Assembly (NCBI GenBank): GCA_023405135.1
Contig: JAEXYZ010000108.1
Span: forward strand, 1 to 64,000
DNA length: 64,000 nt
From: Bacillota bacterium
Lineage (GTDB): Bacteria > Bacillota > Bacilli > Bacillales_A > Planococcaceae
Direction of reading: 5' to 3'
Below are positions 26,329 to 34,980 of this stretch, in pieces. Made by a program: the position numbers and the translations under genes. The notes under the pieces were generated by a model. The model was not told the origin of the DNA, ran no database searches, and worked only from the letters and a program-made list of their open reading frames with translations. Within the stretch, counting starts at the first letter, position 1; the number at the start of each line of letters is the position of its first letter.

Positions 26329-27627
26329 GTGGAAAATTATGCGAATAAAAAGTTAATAGAAGAAAAAGTATTTAAAGATCCTGTGCACCGTTACATCCAT
26401 GTGCGAGATCAGGTGATTTGGGACTTAATCGCTACAAAAGAGTTTCAAAGGTTACGTAGAATTCGTCAGCTTGGAACTACATATTTAGTCTTCCATGGTG
26501 CAGAACATAGTCGATTTAATCATTCATTAGGAGTCTATGAAATTGTTCGACGTATTACAGATGATGTTTTTCGTGGTCGTTCAGAGTGGGATGAACAAGA
26601 GCGTTTGCTAATTTTATGTGCTGCTTTATTGCATGATTTAGGACACGGCCCATTCTCACACGCTTTTGAAAATGTTTTTCATACAGATCATGAATATTTT
26701 ACGAGACAAATTTTACTAGGGGATACAGAGGTAAATACTGTATTAAGAAGAGTGTCTAAAGACTTTCCTGATAAAGTAGCACAAGTTATAGAGAAAAAAT
26801 ATCCAAATGAACTCGTTGTTAGTCTAATTTCAAGTCAGATTGATGCTGATCGTATGGATTATTTACAACGGGATGCTTACTATACTGGAGTAAGCTATGG
26901 TCATTTTGATATGGAACGTATCTTACGTGTAATGAGACCACGCGAAGGAAAAGTCGTAATTAAATCTAGTGGGATGCATGCAGTAGAAGATTACATTATG
27001 TCACGCTATCAAATGTATTTACAAGTCTATTTCCATCCCGTATCTCGTAGTGCGGAAGTTTTGCTAAATAATATATTAAAAAGAGCAAAGCAACTAAATG
27101 AGGAAGACTATCAATTTGCGTTAGAACCCTCTCACTTTAAGGCATTTTTTGAAAATAGTATAACAGTAGAAGATTACCTCGCATTAGATGAATATATTTT
27201 ATTAACATATTTTCAATTTTGGATGCAAGAGAAGGATGCAATTTTAAGTGATTTATGTAGCCGTTTTGTAAATAGAAAACTTTTTCAATATATTAATTTG
27301 AATCCGGAAAAAGAGCCGGAACGTTACAACCGGATAAAAGAACTCTTTATTGAAATGGATATCGATCCTGAATATTATTTATATCATGATTGTACGTCAG
27401 ATTTACCTTATGATTTTTATCGACCAGGTAAAGAGAGTACACGTTTACCAATCTTTCTACTCATGCCAAATGGAGAAATTCGTGAACTATCACAGGAATC
27501 GTTAATCGTTGATGCCATTGCAGGGCGAATAAAAAGTGACCATAAAGTCTATTTTCCAAAAGAAATTTTACAAGATGAAACGATTAACGCAAAATTTCGG
27601 GATGAACTACAAAGATTGATTGATTAG
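26329..27627 (+). CDS. HD-domain phosphohydrolase (YwfO)
   Basis: A 432-residue HD hydrolase. H-HD-D metal ligands appear in HSRFNHSLG, CAALLHDLGHGPFSHAF and SSQIDADRMDYLQRD. Enterococcal relatives hydrolyse dNTPs; the physiological role of YwfO is unsettled. The GTG at 26329 (GAGG nine bases upstream) gives a length equal to the B. subtilis protein; an earlier in-frame ATG lacks a ribosome binding site. Confidence 0.88.
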   Translation: MENYANKKLIEEKVFKDPVHRYIHVRDQVIWDLIATKEFQRLRRIRQLGTTYLVFHGAEHSRFNHSLGVYEIVRRITDDVFRGRSEWDEQERLLILCAALLHDLGHGPFSHAFENVFHTDHEYFTRQILLGDTEVNTVLRRVSKDFPDKVAQVIEKKYPNELVVSLISSQIDADRMDYLQRDAYYTGVSYGHFDMERILRVMRPREGKVVIKSSGMHAVEDYIMSRYQMYLQVYFHPVSRSAEVLLNNILKRAKQLNEEDYQFALEPSHFKAFFENSITVEDYLALDEYILLTYFQFWMQEKDAILSDLCSRFVNRKLFQYINLNPEKEPERYNRIKELFIEMDIDPEYYLYHDCTSDLPYDFYRPGKESTRLPIFLLMPNGEIRELSQESLIVDAIAGRIKSDHKVYFPKEILQDETINAKFRDELQRLID

Positions 27628-27632
27628 GTCGA

Positions 27633-27675
27633 CAAAAAAGCCTTCAACCAAAACAATGGTTGAAGGCTGCTTTTA
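27633..27675. terminator. bidirectional terminator between ywfO and the tautomerase gene
   Basis: AGCCTTCAACCA (27639-27650) and TGGTTGAAGGCT (27657-27668) form a 12-bp stem; AAAAAA precedes and TTTT follows. Confidence 0.8.
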
Positions 27676-27679
27676 AAAA

Positions 27680-27865
27680 CTACTTATCAATTGCACGTAC
27701 GCCACCTGTAGCGTAGTGGTTTTTAGACATTTCTTCAATGATGATTGATACAGCTTCTGCTGGTGCATTCGTTGTTTCAACTACTGCAGCAGTAACTTTT
27801 TCAACTAAAGCTTTCTTTTGTTCATCAGTACGACCTTCAATCATTTTTACAGTTACGATTGGCAT
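27680..27865 (-). CDS. 4-oxalocrotonate tautomerase family protein
   Basis: Sixty-one residues starting MPIVTVKMIEGRT; after Met removal Pro1 is the catalytic base of this family. B. subtilis YwhB is the syntenic counterpart and has tautomerase activity in vitro; the true substrate is unknown. GGAGGATG lies upstream. Divergent from ywhD. Confidence 0.93.
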   Translation of the reverse strand: MPIVTVKMIEGRTDEQKKALVEKVTAAVVETTNAPAEAVSIIIEEMSKNHYATGGVRAIDK

Positions 27866-27934
27866 TTTACATCCTCCTTAGTGGATAATATTAGTGTATA
27901 TTCATTATAATAGGCATATACGGAGGGATTTACA

Positions 27935-28453
27935 ATGGCAAATGAAGAAACACCAAAACAAAAATTGGGCTTTACGATTATTAAAAATGATCCAACAGAT
28001 GGCCATAAAGGGTTCGGCATTGGTTCTCTTTCTTTGGAAAATGTAACGCCAGTTTTCATTGATATACAAGAAAAAAATGCATTTATTGATATTGGTGCGA
28101 TGCATGCAAAAAGTGAAGTAGAACGTAGAATTAAGTTTACGACGAATCGTGAGGATTCAGAAGGTGGAAAACCATATTGGCTTGTTTGGGTTACAATTGA
28201 CTTTAAAGAGGATGGACCATACTATGCAGGAGTAACTGCATGTGAAATGGTTGTAAATCGCGAAAAAAGACGTGGTTACAAAATTTTAGCAGACCACGTA
28301 AATAAAATGGATAAATCAATGAAACGTAAAATTATTGTAGCTCATATGGATGATGACTCAAAACGAGTATTAGCCGAATTTCTTCAAACACACAATAATG
28401 AAATGTGGAAGCGCAGTGACGAACAGCTTCGAAATGATTTAACGGTCGAATAA
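27935..28453 (+). CDS. ywhD: YwhD family protein
   Basis: A 172-residue conserved Bacillales protein (GFTIIKNDPTDGHKGFGIGSLSL, YYAGVTACEMVVNREKRRGYK). No functional assignment is known to me. GGAGGG lies eight bases before the ATG. Genomic position between the tautomerase and pbpG is as in B. subtilis. Confidence 0.9.
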   Translation: MANEETPKQKLGFTIIKNDPTDGHKGFGIGSLSLENVTPVFIDIQEKNAFIDIGAMHAKSEVERRIKFTTNREDSEGGKPYWLVWVTIDFKEDGPYYAGVTACEMVVNREKRRGYKILADHVNKMDKSMKRKIIVAHMDDDSKRVLAEFLQTHNNEMWKRSDEQLRNDLTVE

Positions 28454-28644
28454 ATACTATATTTTTGTGAAAAACTATTTTGTTGAAATAATTAAAAAGG
28501 AATTAGTCAATATTTTTCTATTGAATCGAGCAATTAATATTGAACATTCTGTGACATTTCATTATGCAATTTAATCCATTGTTGAAACTAACAATGAAAA
28601 AAAGTACACTGAGACTATAGCTTATAATAGTGAGCTAGGACACT
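28454..28644. other. gene-free stretch after ywhD
   Basis: AT-rich with no frame or strong hairpin; a long inverted repeat and the pbpG terminator follow. Confidence 0.35.
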
Positions 28645-28727
28645 TGGCAATAGAAATACATGAGAGCTATGCGGCATTTGAACATCCCAAGCCGAATGCC
28701 CCATAATTCTCATGTTTTCCTTTGCCA
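28645..28727. repeat. 83-bp imperfect inverted repeat
   Basis: The arms starting at 28645 (TGGCAATAGAAATACATGAG) and ending at 28727 are about 35 bases each and match at roughly 28 positions, including ACATGAGA, TATG and GGCATT. A short spacer (AACATCCCAAGC) separates them. Single copy in the window; a MITE- or REP-like hairpin is possible. Confidence 0.65.
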
Positions 28728-28728
28728 T

Positions 28729-28781
28729 AAAAAAGCTTTCTCTTAGATGCGGATTTTATCCGGCTAAGAGAAAGCTTTTTT
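28729..28781 (-). terminator. terminator of pbpG
   Basis: An 18-base arm (28729-28746, AGCTTTCTCTTAG core) pairs exactly with 28764-28781; T-run on either strand. Confidence 0.85.
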
Positions 28782-28786
28782 AATAT

Positions 28787-30844
28787 TTAGTTTAAATAAT
28801 TCTTAAACGCTTCGAAAGGGAATAAGTCTAGGAAATTGTTCCATGAATCATTATCAAATAAATTCGTTGATGAGCATTTTTCAGTTGGAACATCTTCTTT
28901 TTTAACGTAGACAAGTCGTTGTTTTGGACATGCATCTGTTGCAAGCTTACCTGTTTCAATATCGATTACAACCCCTTCAACCCCTTCAGGAGCTTCAAAG
29001 CTTTCATTTGGCTTTCCTTCATTAATTGCTTCCATAAAGTCAATCCAAACTTGTTTTGAAGCAGCCATATCTTCTTGTACAGAAAGTGTTTTTCCTTGAT
29101 CATAGCCATTCCAAACACCAGCTGTAATGTTTGGTGTATAGCCTAAAATCCATTGGTCACTAACTGTTGTTCCTGATTTAGCAGCATACGTATGAGTCAT
29201 ACGGGGGCGAAGGGAAACGCCTGTAGCTGGTGAATAATCGCTATATACAGGATCGAAAATGCCTGTAAGCATATCTGTTAATAAAAAAGCATCTTCTTTT
29301 GAAATCACTTGTTTCTCTTTTGGTTTCTTATATTCATATACTATTTCACCATTAGCATCTTGAATCGACAGGATCGTTGTTGGTTTACGTTGTTTACCTC
29401 CAGCAGCGATTGTATTATAAGCATTTGTTAAATCATAAAGTGATGTTTCGATTGTACCAAGAGCTATTGATGGGTTATTCGCTTGTGAATAATTTAAATC
29501 AAATCGTTCTAACATATCTCTAAATGGTTCATAACCTATTTTTTCCAACGTTTTGACAGCATAAATGTTGTCTGAAATTGCAATTGCTTGTGCTAATGAC
29601 ATTTCACCATCAGCATATTGTCCGTTAACATTTTGTGGTTTGTATGTTGCTCGACCGTTATCATACGTGAAAATCGTTTCTCCAACGTTTAAATACGTAA
29701 GAGGAGAAAAGCCGTTTTCTAATGCAGCAGCATAAAGGAACGGTTTAATAGACGAACCGGGTTGTCGGGCAGCTTGTGTTACCCTGTTAAATGAACTTTT
29801 TTCATAGTCTCGTCCACCAACTAATGCAGTAACTTGGCCTGTTTCAACATCCATACTAACTATACCAGCTTGTAAATCACTATCTGGCATATTTTCCTTA
29901 ATTGCTTGTTCAGCAGCCTGTTGATGAGCTTGATTCAATGTTGTTTTAATAACCCATCCGCCTTCACGGATATTTTTATTTTCTTTCTTTAAAATCTGTT
30001 CTGCCTCTTGCCAAACAGTATCTAAAAAGTAAGGTGCTATAGATTTTGCAGAAGTCCATTGTTCATTTTTTAAAACAATTTGTTCTGAATTTGCACGTTC
30101 TTTTTCCTCAGAGGAAATGTAATTTTGAGCTTCCATTAAACCTAGTATTACTTTTTGGCGGTTTGTGGATTTTTCAAAATTATTAATAGGGGAATAAATA
30201 CTTGGCCCCTTTGGAATACCAGCCAATAATGCTGACTCAGCTAATGTTAGCTCGCTTGCAGACTTTCCAAAATAATAACGGCTTGCTGCTTCAACACCAT
30301 ACATGCCGTGACCATAATTTACAGTGTTTAAATAGCCTTCTAAAATTTCATCCTTATTATAAAAGGTTTCTAATCTATAGGCGTAAAAGGATTCTCTTAT
30401 TTTTCTTGTCCAAGTTTTATCTAATGATAGGTAGAGATTACGTGCAAGCTGCATTGTAATCGTACTTGCTCCCTCAGCCATACTTTGTGTTTTTAAATCA
30501 GTTAACAATGCACTCGCAATACGGGAAAAATCAAAACCGTTATGTTTATAATAATCTTTATCCTCTACTGCGACGGTTGCATCTATTAAATATGGAGATA
30601 TTTCATCTAGTTCTACCCAATATCTTCTTTCGGCTGTGAAATAATCACCAATTCGATTTCCATTGCTATCTAAAAACACGGATGCTTTCGTCACTGATAA
30701 AGGTGGGGCACCCGCAATTTGTGCGTAAAGCCGAACTCCTACTAGCGACACAGCTACTGCACTTATAAGAGCGACAGTAATGAAAATTGTATGCTTAATC
30801 CATTTTTGCCGTTTCTTTTGTCGTCTATAGCTTTGTCTACTCAT
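28787..30844 (-). CDS. pbpG: bifunctional penicillin-binding protein (PBP2d type)
   Basis: Class A PBP of 685 residues that polymerises and cross-links peptidoglycan. A basic cytoplasmic N-terminus and one transmembrane helix (about 18-42) precede a GT51 glycosyltransferase domain with EDKDYYKHNGFD (Glu94) and GASTITMQLARN. The transpeptidase domain has SSIK at 364-367, SDN at 424-426 and KSGT at 556-559. Position beside ywhD identifies it as PbpG, which in B. subtilis acts in spore cortex or germ-cell-wall synthesis. Confidence 0.9.
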   Translation of the reverse strand: MSRQSYRRQKKRQKWIKHTIFITVALISAVAVSLVGVRLYAQIAGAPPLSVTKASVFLDSNGNRIGDYFTAERRYWVELDEISPYLIDATVAVEDKDYYKHNGFDFSRIASALLTDLKTQSMAEGASTITMQLARNLYLSLDKTWTRKIRESFYAYRLETFYNKDEILEGYLNTVNYGHGMYGVEAASRYYFGKSASELTLAESALLAGIPKGPSIYSPINNFEKSTNRQKVILGLMEAQNYISSEEKERANSEQIVLKNEQWTSAKSIAPYFLDTVWQEAEQILKKENKNIREGGWVIKTTLNQAHQQAAEQAIKENMPDSDLQAGIVSMDVETGQVTALVGGRDYEKSSFNRVTQAARQPGSSIKPFLYAAALENGFSPLTYLNVGETIFTYDNGRATYKPQNVNGQYADGEMSLAQAIAISDNIYAVKTLEKIGYEPFRDMLERFDLNYSQANNPSIALGTIETSLYDLTNAYNTIAAGGKQRKPTTILSIQDANGEIVYEYKKPKEKQVISKEDAFLLTDMLTGIFDPVYSDYSPATGVSLRPRMTHTYAAKSGTTVSDQWILGYTPNITAGVWNGYDQGKTLSVQEDMAASKQVWIDFMEAINEGKPNESFEAPEGVEGVVIDIETGKLATDACPKQRLVYVKKEDVPTEKCSSTNLFDNDSWNNFLDLFPFEAFKNYLN

Positions 30845-31204
30845 CCGTATTCACCTCATTCTTCTATAATATTTATAGTATGGACTCGAACTTTTCAGTT
30901 TAATCGAAATTATACATAAAAAAACTGTTGCACTTTGTCTAAAAACATCTATACTTTTTTCCTGTATGTATAAAACTATACGAATGTAGTCGAATAAAGT
31001 TTCGAGAGATGTGTAAATCGGAATTTTCAGGCATTTGTAGATTACGTAGGGCTTGCGAATTTTCCTAGTAAATTAGTAAGACTAAATGTGCTAATGACTA
31101 TAAGAAACAATCGAGAGAAATGTCCGGAAATTTTTGAGGAAATATGGTAAAGTGAATCGAATTCACAGATATTATGAAAAAATTTTAAATAGCAGGTGAA
31201 GTAA
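30845..31204. other. divergent intergenic region between pbpG and speB
   Basis: About 360 bases without a convincing frame. It must carry promoters for both genes but no clean sigma-A or sporulation promoter could be picked out. Confidence 0.35.
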
Positions 31205-32077
31205 ATGAGATTTGATGAAACATATTCAGGTAATGTATTTATTAAAAGTCATCCAAACTACGAAGAATCAAAAGCAGTACTTTATGGAATGCCAATGGAC
31301 TGGACAGTAAGCTACCGTCCAGGTTCACGTTTTGGTCCAGCTCGTATTCGTGAAGTATCAATTGGATTAGAGGAGTATAGCTTATATTTAGATCGAGAAT
31401 TAGATGAAGTAAAGTTCTTTGATGCAGGAGATATTCCGCTACCATTCGGAAACCCTGAAAAATCATTAAAAGAGATTAAAGACTTTGTAAGAAAAGTTTT
31501 AGCTGATGGAAAAGTTCCGATTGGGATGGGAGGGGAACATCTCGTATCTCTACCTGTTATGGAAGCCGTATATGAAAAATATAATGATTTAGCGGTTATT
31601 CATTTTGATGCGCATACAGATTTGCGTACTGATTACGAAGGTGAACCTTACTCTCACGCGACACCAATTCGTAAAATTGCAGATCAAATTGGTCCAAGAA
31701 ATGTCTATTCATTTGGTATTCGTTCTGGGTTAAAAGAAGAGTTTGAATGGGCAAAAGAAAATGGTATGCACATTTCACCTTTTGAAGTGTTAGAGCCATT
31801 AAAAGAAGTATTACCAACATTAGCTGGTCGCAACGTATACGTCACAATCGATATCGATGTATTAGATCCAGCACATGCACCAGGTACTGGAACGGTTGAC
31901 TGTGGTGGAATTACTTCAAAAGAATTATTAGCTTCTATTCATGAAATTGCTCGTAGTGGAGTAAATGTAGTAGGTTTTGATTTAGTAGAAGTGGCTCCGA
32001 TATACGATCATTCTGAAATGACAGTGAACACTGCTTCAAAATTATTAAGAGAAATGATTTTAGGTTGGGTAAAATAA
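31205..32077 (+). CDS. speB: agmatinase
   Basis: Manganese ureohydrolase of 290 residues that converts agmatine to putrescine and urea. Metal motifs are GMGGEH, HFDAHTDLR and TIDIDVLDP, with SHATPIRK. CAGGTGAAG precedes the ATG. In B. subtilis speE (spermidine synthase) lies just before speB; here it does not, although the flanking genes are conserved. Confidence 0.94.
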   Translation: MRFDETYSGNVFIKSHPNYEESKAVLYGMPMDWTVSYRPGSRFGPARIREVSIGLEEYSLYLDRELDEVKFFDAGDIPLPFGNPEKSLKEIKDFVRKVLADGKVPIGMGGEHLVSLPVMEAVYEKYNDLAVIHFDAHTDLRTDYEGEPYSHATPIRKIADQIGPRNVYSFGIRSGLKEEFEWAKENGMHISPFEVLEPLKEVLPTLAGRNVYVTIDIDVLDPAHAPGTGTVDCGGITSKELLASIHEIARSGVNVVGFDLVEVAPIYDHSEMTVNTASKLLREMILGWVK

Positions 32078-32089
32078 CCTTCTGATTTT

Positions 32090-32208
32090 GGGGTTATGTG
32101 CGGTTTTTCGAGGTTTATGTGCGAATTTCGGATAGTTATGTGCGAATTTCGGATAGTTATGTGCGTTTTTCCGAAATTTGTGTGCGATTTCCAACACTTT
32201 ATGTGCGA
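32090..32208 (-). repeat. degenerate CGCACATAA repeat array (minus orientation)
   Basis: Six near-copies of TTATGTGCG begin near 32094, 32115, 32136, 32158, 32179 and 32199, a period of 20-22 bases, with TTTTTCGAGG/AATTTCGGATAG spacers. Reverse complement of the motif array at 11361-11467. Confidence 0.78.
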
Positions 32209-32213
32209 AACTA

Positions 32214-32260
32214 AAAAAGAGCATGGAAAACTTAAAAAAGTCTTCCATGCTCTTTTCTAT
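32214..32260 (+). terminator. terminator after speB
   Basis: AAAAGAGCATGGAA (32215-32228) pairs exactly with 32243-32256; T-rich tail. Confidence 0.78.
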
Positions 32261-32343
32261 TTAAGTAAGTTCAACCTTGATAAAAACAAGAGATTCGTCC
32301 TATAATGAAAAGGTTATAGTAAAGTCGAGGAGTTGACCACAGG

Positions 32344-32784
32344 ATGAGTGAAGTTGAAAAAAACGTCAAAATAAAATTAAACTCAACGATCCTGCCGACA
32401 GATGGAGAATCCGAAACTTATGAAATGTGGTTAAATGGAACCTATATTGAAAAATCAGGCAAAACTTATTTGCGATATGAAGAAGTACTTAATGAAAATA
32501 AAATTCGTACTACAGTTAAAATGGCTAATGAAAATGCACTCATTCTACGAAGTGGTGGAGTAAAGATGCGCCTCCCGTTTAACACACTTCAAAATCAAAA
32601 TGGGCATTATGATACACAATATGGGACGCTGCCAATCGTTACAGATACGCATCGTTTAAACCATGAGCATAACAATCAAAACGTGATAAATGGTAAATTT
32701 CATGTCCAGTATGACCTAATTATTAGCGGTCAATCTGTTGGTAAATATACATTGGAAATTCAATATTCGGAGGGACAAAAATGA
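32344..32784 (+). CDS. DUF1934 (YwiB) protein
   Basis: A 146-residue beta-rich protein (KLNSTILPTDGESETYEMW, KFHVQYDLIISGQSVGKYTLEIQY), likely a calycin-like barrel. Function unknown. It overlaps argS by four bases and is its operon partner as in B. subtilis. GAGGAG lies about nine bases upstream. Confidence 0.9.
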   Translation: MSEVEKNVKIKLNSTILPTDGESETYEMWLNGTYIEKSGKTYLRYEEVLNENKIRTTVKMANENALILRSGGVKMRLPFNTLQNQNGHYDTQYGTLPIVTDTHRLNHEHNNQNVINGKFHVQYDLIISGQSVGKYTLEIQYSEGQK

Positions 32785-34448
32785 ACGCAGTAGAACAATT
32801 GCAACAATCAATTAAACAGCTTCTAGCGGCTGCAGTTAAAAAATCAGGGTTAGTAGAAGAAGGTGCACAATACAATATCCACCTTGAAACACCGAAAGAT
32901 AAGGCAAATGGTGATTTTGCGACAAACTTAGCAATGCAGTTAACAAAATTAGCGAAAAAACCACCTCGTGCAATCGCGGAAAGCATTTTAGAAAACCTTG
33001 AAACAGAAGGTACAGAAATTGAAAAAATTGAAATTGCAGGACCTGGTTTCATCAACATTACAGTTCGTAAAGACTTCTTAGCTGATGTGATTAAGTCTGT
33101 TAAAGAGCAAGGGGAAAACTATGGTCGTTCGAATACTGGGAACAGCGAAAAAGTTCAAGTAGAGTTTGTTTCTGCAAACCCAACAGGTGACCTTCATTTA
33201 GGACATGCTCGTGGTGCAGCTTTTGGGGACTCTTTATGCAATGTTCTAGACTTTGCTGGTTTTGATGTTTCTCGCGAATATTATATTAACGATGCTGGAA
33301 ATCAAATTAACAACCTTGCATACTCATTAGAAGCGCGTTATAAACAAGCATTAGGAATGGACGCTGAAATGCCAGAGGATGGCTACCATGGTCAAGACAT
33401 TATTGACATTGCAGGGAAATTAGTAGAGCAGTTCGGTAATTCTATTTTAGAAAAATCAGATGAAGAACGTTTCGAATTTTTCCGTGAACATGGCTTAAAG
33501 CTTGAGTTAGAGAAATTAAAACAAGACTTAGAAAACTTCCGCGTTAAGTTTGATGTTTGGTATTCAGAAACTTCTTTATATAAAAACGGTAAAATTGATG
33601 TGGCATTAAATAAGTTAAAAGCAAACGGACATGTATTTGAACAAGAAGGGGCAACTTGGTTCCGTTCAACAACATTTGGCGACGATAAAGATCGCGTGCT
33701 AGTTAAATCTGACGGTTCATTTACTTACTTAACTCCAGATATTGCTTACCATGAAGATAAAATTAACCGTGGTTTCGAAAAGCTAATTAACATTTGGGGT
33801 GCTGACCATCACGGATATATTCCTCGTATGAAAGCTGCAATTCAAGCGCTTGGTTACGATCGTGATAAACTTGAAGTTGAAGTAATTCAAATGGTGCAGC
33901 TTTATAAAAACGGTGAGAAATATAAAATGAGTAAACGTACAGGGAATGCCGTTACTATGCGTGAATTAGTAGAAGAAGTAGGATTAGATGCAGTACGCTA
34001 CTACTTCGTAAAAACTGCATGTGATTCACACATGGACTTTGATTTAGATCTTGCAGTATCTCAGTCAAACGAAAACCCTGTTTATTATGCTCAATATGCA
34101 CATGCACGTATTTGCTCAATCTTACGTTCAGCTGAGGAACAAGGATTTAGCGCTTCATTAGAAAACTTGAATTTATTAACAGCTGAAAAAGAAGAGGATG
34201 TATTGAAAAAGGTTGGGGCATTCCCACAAGTAGTAGCAGAAGCTGCGAAACATCGTACACCTCACCGCGTTGCAAACTATATTCAAGAATTAGCCGCTGC
34301 ATTCCACAGCTTCTACAATGCGGAAAAAGTATTAAACCCAGAAAACAAAGAATTAACAGAAGCACGTCTATCGTTAATTAACGCTGTACGCGTAACATTA
34401 GCAAACGCCCTACGATTGATTGGTGTAGCAGCACCTGAAAAAATGTAA
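32781..34448 (+). CDS. argS: arginyl-tRNA synthetase
   Basis: Class I synthetase of 555 residues. An N-terminal Add-1 domain is followed by the HIGH-type motif in NPTGDLHLGHARG, ADHHGYIPRMKAA, and the KMSK-type motif YKMSKRTGNAV, then a helical DALR anticodon domain ending in LANALRLIGV. No T-box is seen upstream. A terminator follows the stop. Confidence 0.98.
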   Translation: MNAVEQLQQSIKQLLAAAVKKSGLVEEGAQYNIHLETPKDKANGDFATNLAMQLTKLAKKPPRAIAESILENLETEGTEIEKIEIAGPGFINITVRKDFLADVIKSVKEQGENYGRSNTGNSEKVQVEFVSANPTGDLHLGHARGAAFGDSLCNVLDFAGFDVSREYYINDAGNQINNLAYSLEARYKQALGMDAEMPEDGYHGQDIIDIAGKLVEQFGNSILEKSDEERFEFFREHGLKLELEKLKQDLENFRVKFDVWYSETSLYKNGKIDVALNKLKANGHVFEQEGATWFRSTTFGDDKDRVLVKSDGSFTYLTPDIAYHEDKINRGFEKLINIWGADHHGYIPRMKAAIQALGYDRDKLEVEVIQMVQLYKNGEKYKMSKRTGNAVTMRELVEEVGLDAVRYYFVKTACDSHMDFDLDLAVSQSNENPVYYAQYAHARICSILRSAEEQGFSASLENLNLLTAEKEEDVLKKVGAFPQVVAEAAKHRTPHRVANYIQELAAAFHSFYNAEKVLNPENKELTEARLSLINAVRVTLANALRLIGVAAPEKM

Positions 34449-34453
34449 TAAAA

Positions 34454-34481
34454 AAGCTCCTAGCAATAGGGGCTTTTTTTT
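34454..34481 (+). terminator. terminator of ywiB-argS
   Basis: AAGCTCCTA (34454-34462) and TAGGGGCTT (34467-34475) with TTTTTT; a palindromic element begins two bases later. Confidence 0.8.
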
Positions 34482-34482
34482 A

Positions 34483-34538
34483 AGTACCAGGTACACAAAC
34501 AATTCTGAATAATCAGAATTGTTTGTGTACCTGGTACT
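34483..34538. repeat. TACCAGGTAC palindromic element, copy 2 (perfect)
   Basis: Arms 34483-34508 and 34513-34538 are perfect 26-bp inverted repeats (AGTACCAGGTACACAAAC at the outer end) with a four-base loop ATAA. This is the most intact copy in the window. Confidence 0.92.
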
Positions 34539-34542
34539 CTAT

Positions 34543-34567
34543 TTTACGTTAACGTCAATGATATACT
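34543..34567 (+). promoter_or_regulatory. palindromic operator and -10 box of the MerR operon
   Basis: TTTACGTTAACGTCAA (34543-34558) is a near-perfect palindrome with core ACGTTAACGT, followed by TATACT at 34562-34567. MerR proteins bind such palindromes between -35 and -10; no clear -35 is visible, which is usual for activated promoters. Confidence 0.5.
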
Positions 34568-34590
34568 TTTAAAAAAGAAGGGGTGATGAG

Positions 34591-34980
34591 ATGAAGACGA
34601 TACAGGAGGTTGCTAAGCATTTCAAAGTTTCTACTAGAACACTTAGATATTATGAAGAAATTGGCTTGCTTCATCCAAGTCGTTCTATATCAAACCAACG
34701 AACCTTTTCAAAAAAAGAAATCGCAAAAATAAAACTCATACTTCGTGGCAAAAAATATGGATTTTCCCTTGAGGAAATTAAGGAGATGGTGTTGCTTTTC
34801 GATCTTGACCGTACAGGAATTCAACAACTTGAACGAACAGTAGAATACGGCAGTCAGAAAATGAAAGAGATTGATGAAAAAATTGCTGAGCTCACTCAAA
34901 TGAAAAACGAACTACAACAGCTGCATACGATGTTTAGTGAAAAATTAACGAAATTAAAGGGAGAGATGCTTGATGAATAG
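34591..34980 (+). CDS. MerR family transcriptional regulator
   Basis: A 129-residue regulator: winged helix-turn-helix at the N-terminus (IQEVAKHFKVSTRTLRYYEEIGLL), then KKYGFSLEEIKEMV and a dimerisation coiled coil (about 80-125). No conserved Cys pattern for metal sensing. It overlaps the ligase gene by eight bases, so it probably controls its own operon for acyl-CoA degradation. Confidence 0.9.
   Translation: MKTIQEVAKHFKVSTRTLRYYEEIGLLHPSRSISNQRTFSKKEIAKIKLILRGKKYGFSLEEIKEMVLLFDLDRTGIQQLERTVEYGSQKMKEIDEKIAELTQMKNELQQLHTMFSEKLTKLKGEMLDE

Noticed and set aside
32060..32305. Small frames on both strands across the array after speB
   Set aside because: They consist of the translated repeat motif and terminator and have no ribosome binding sites.
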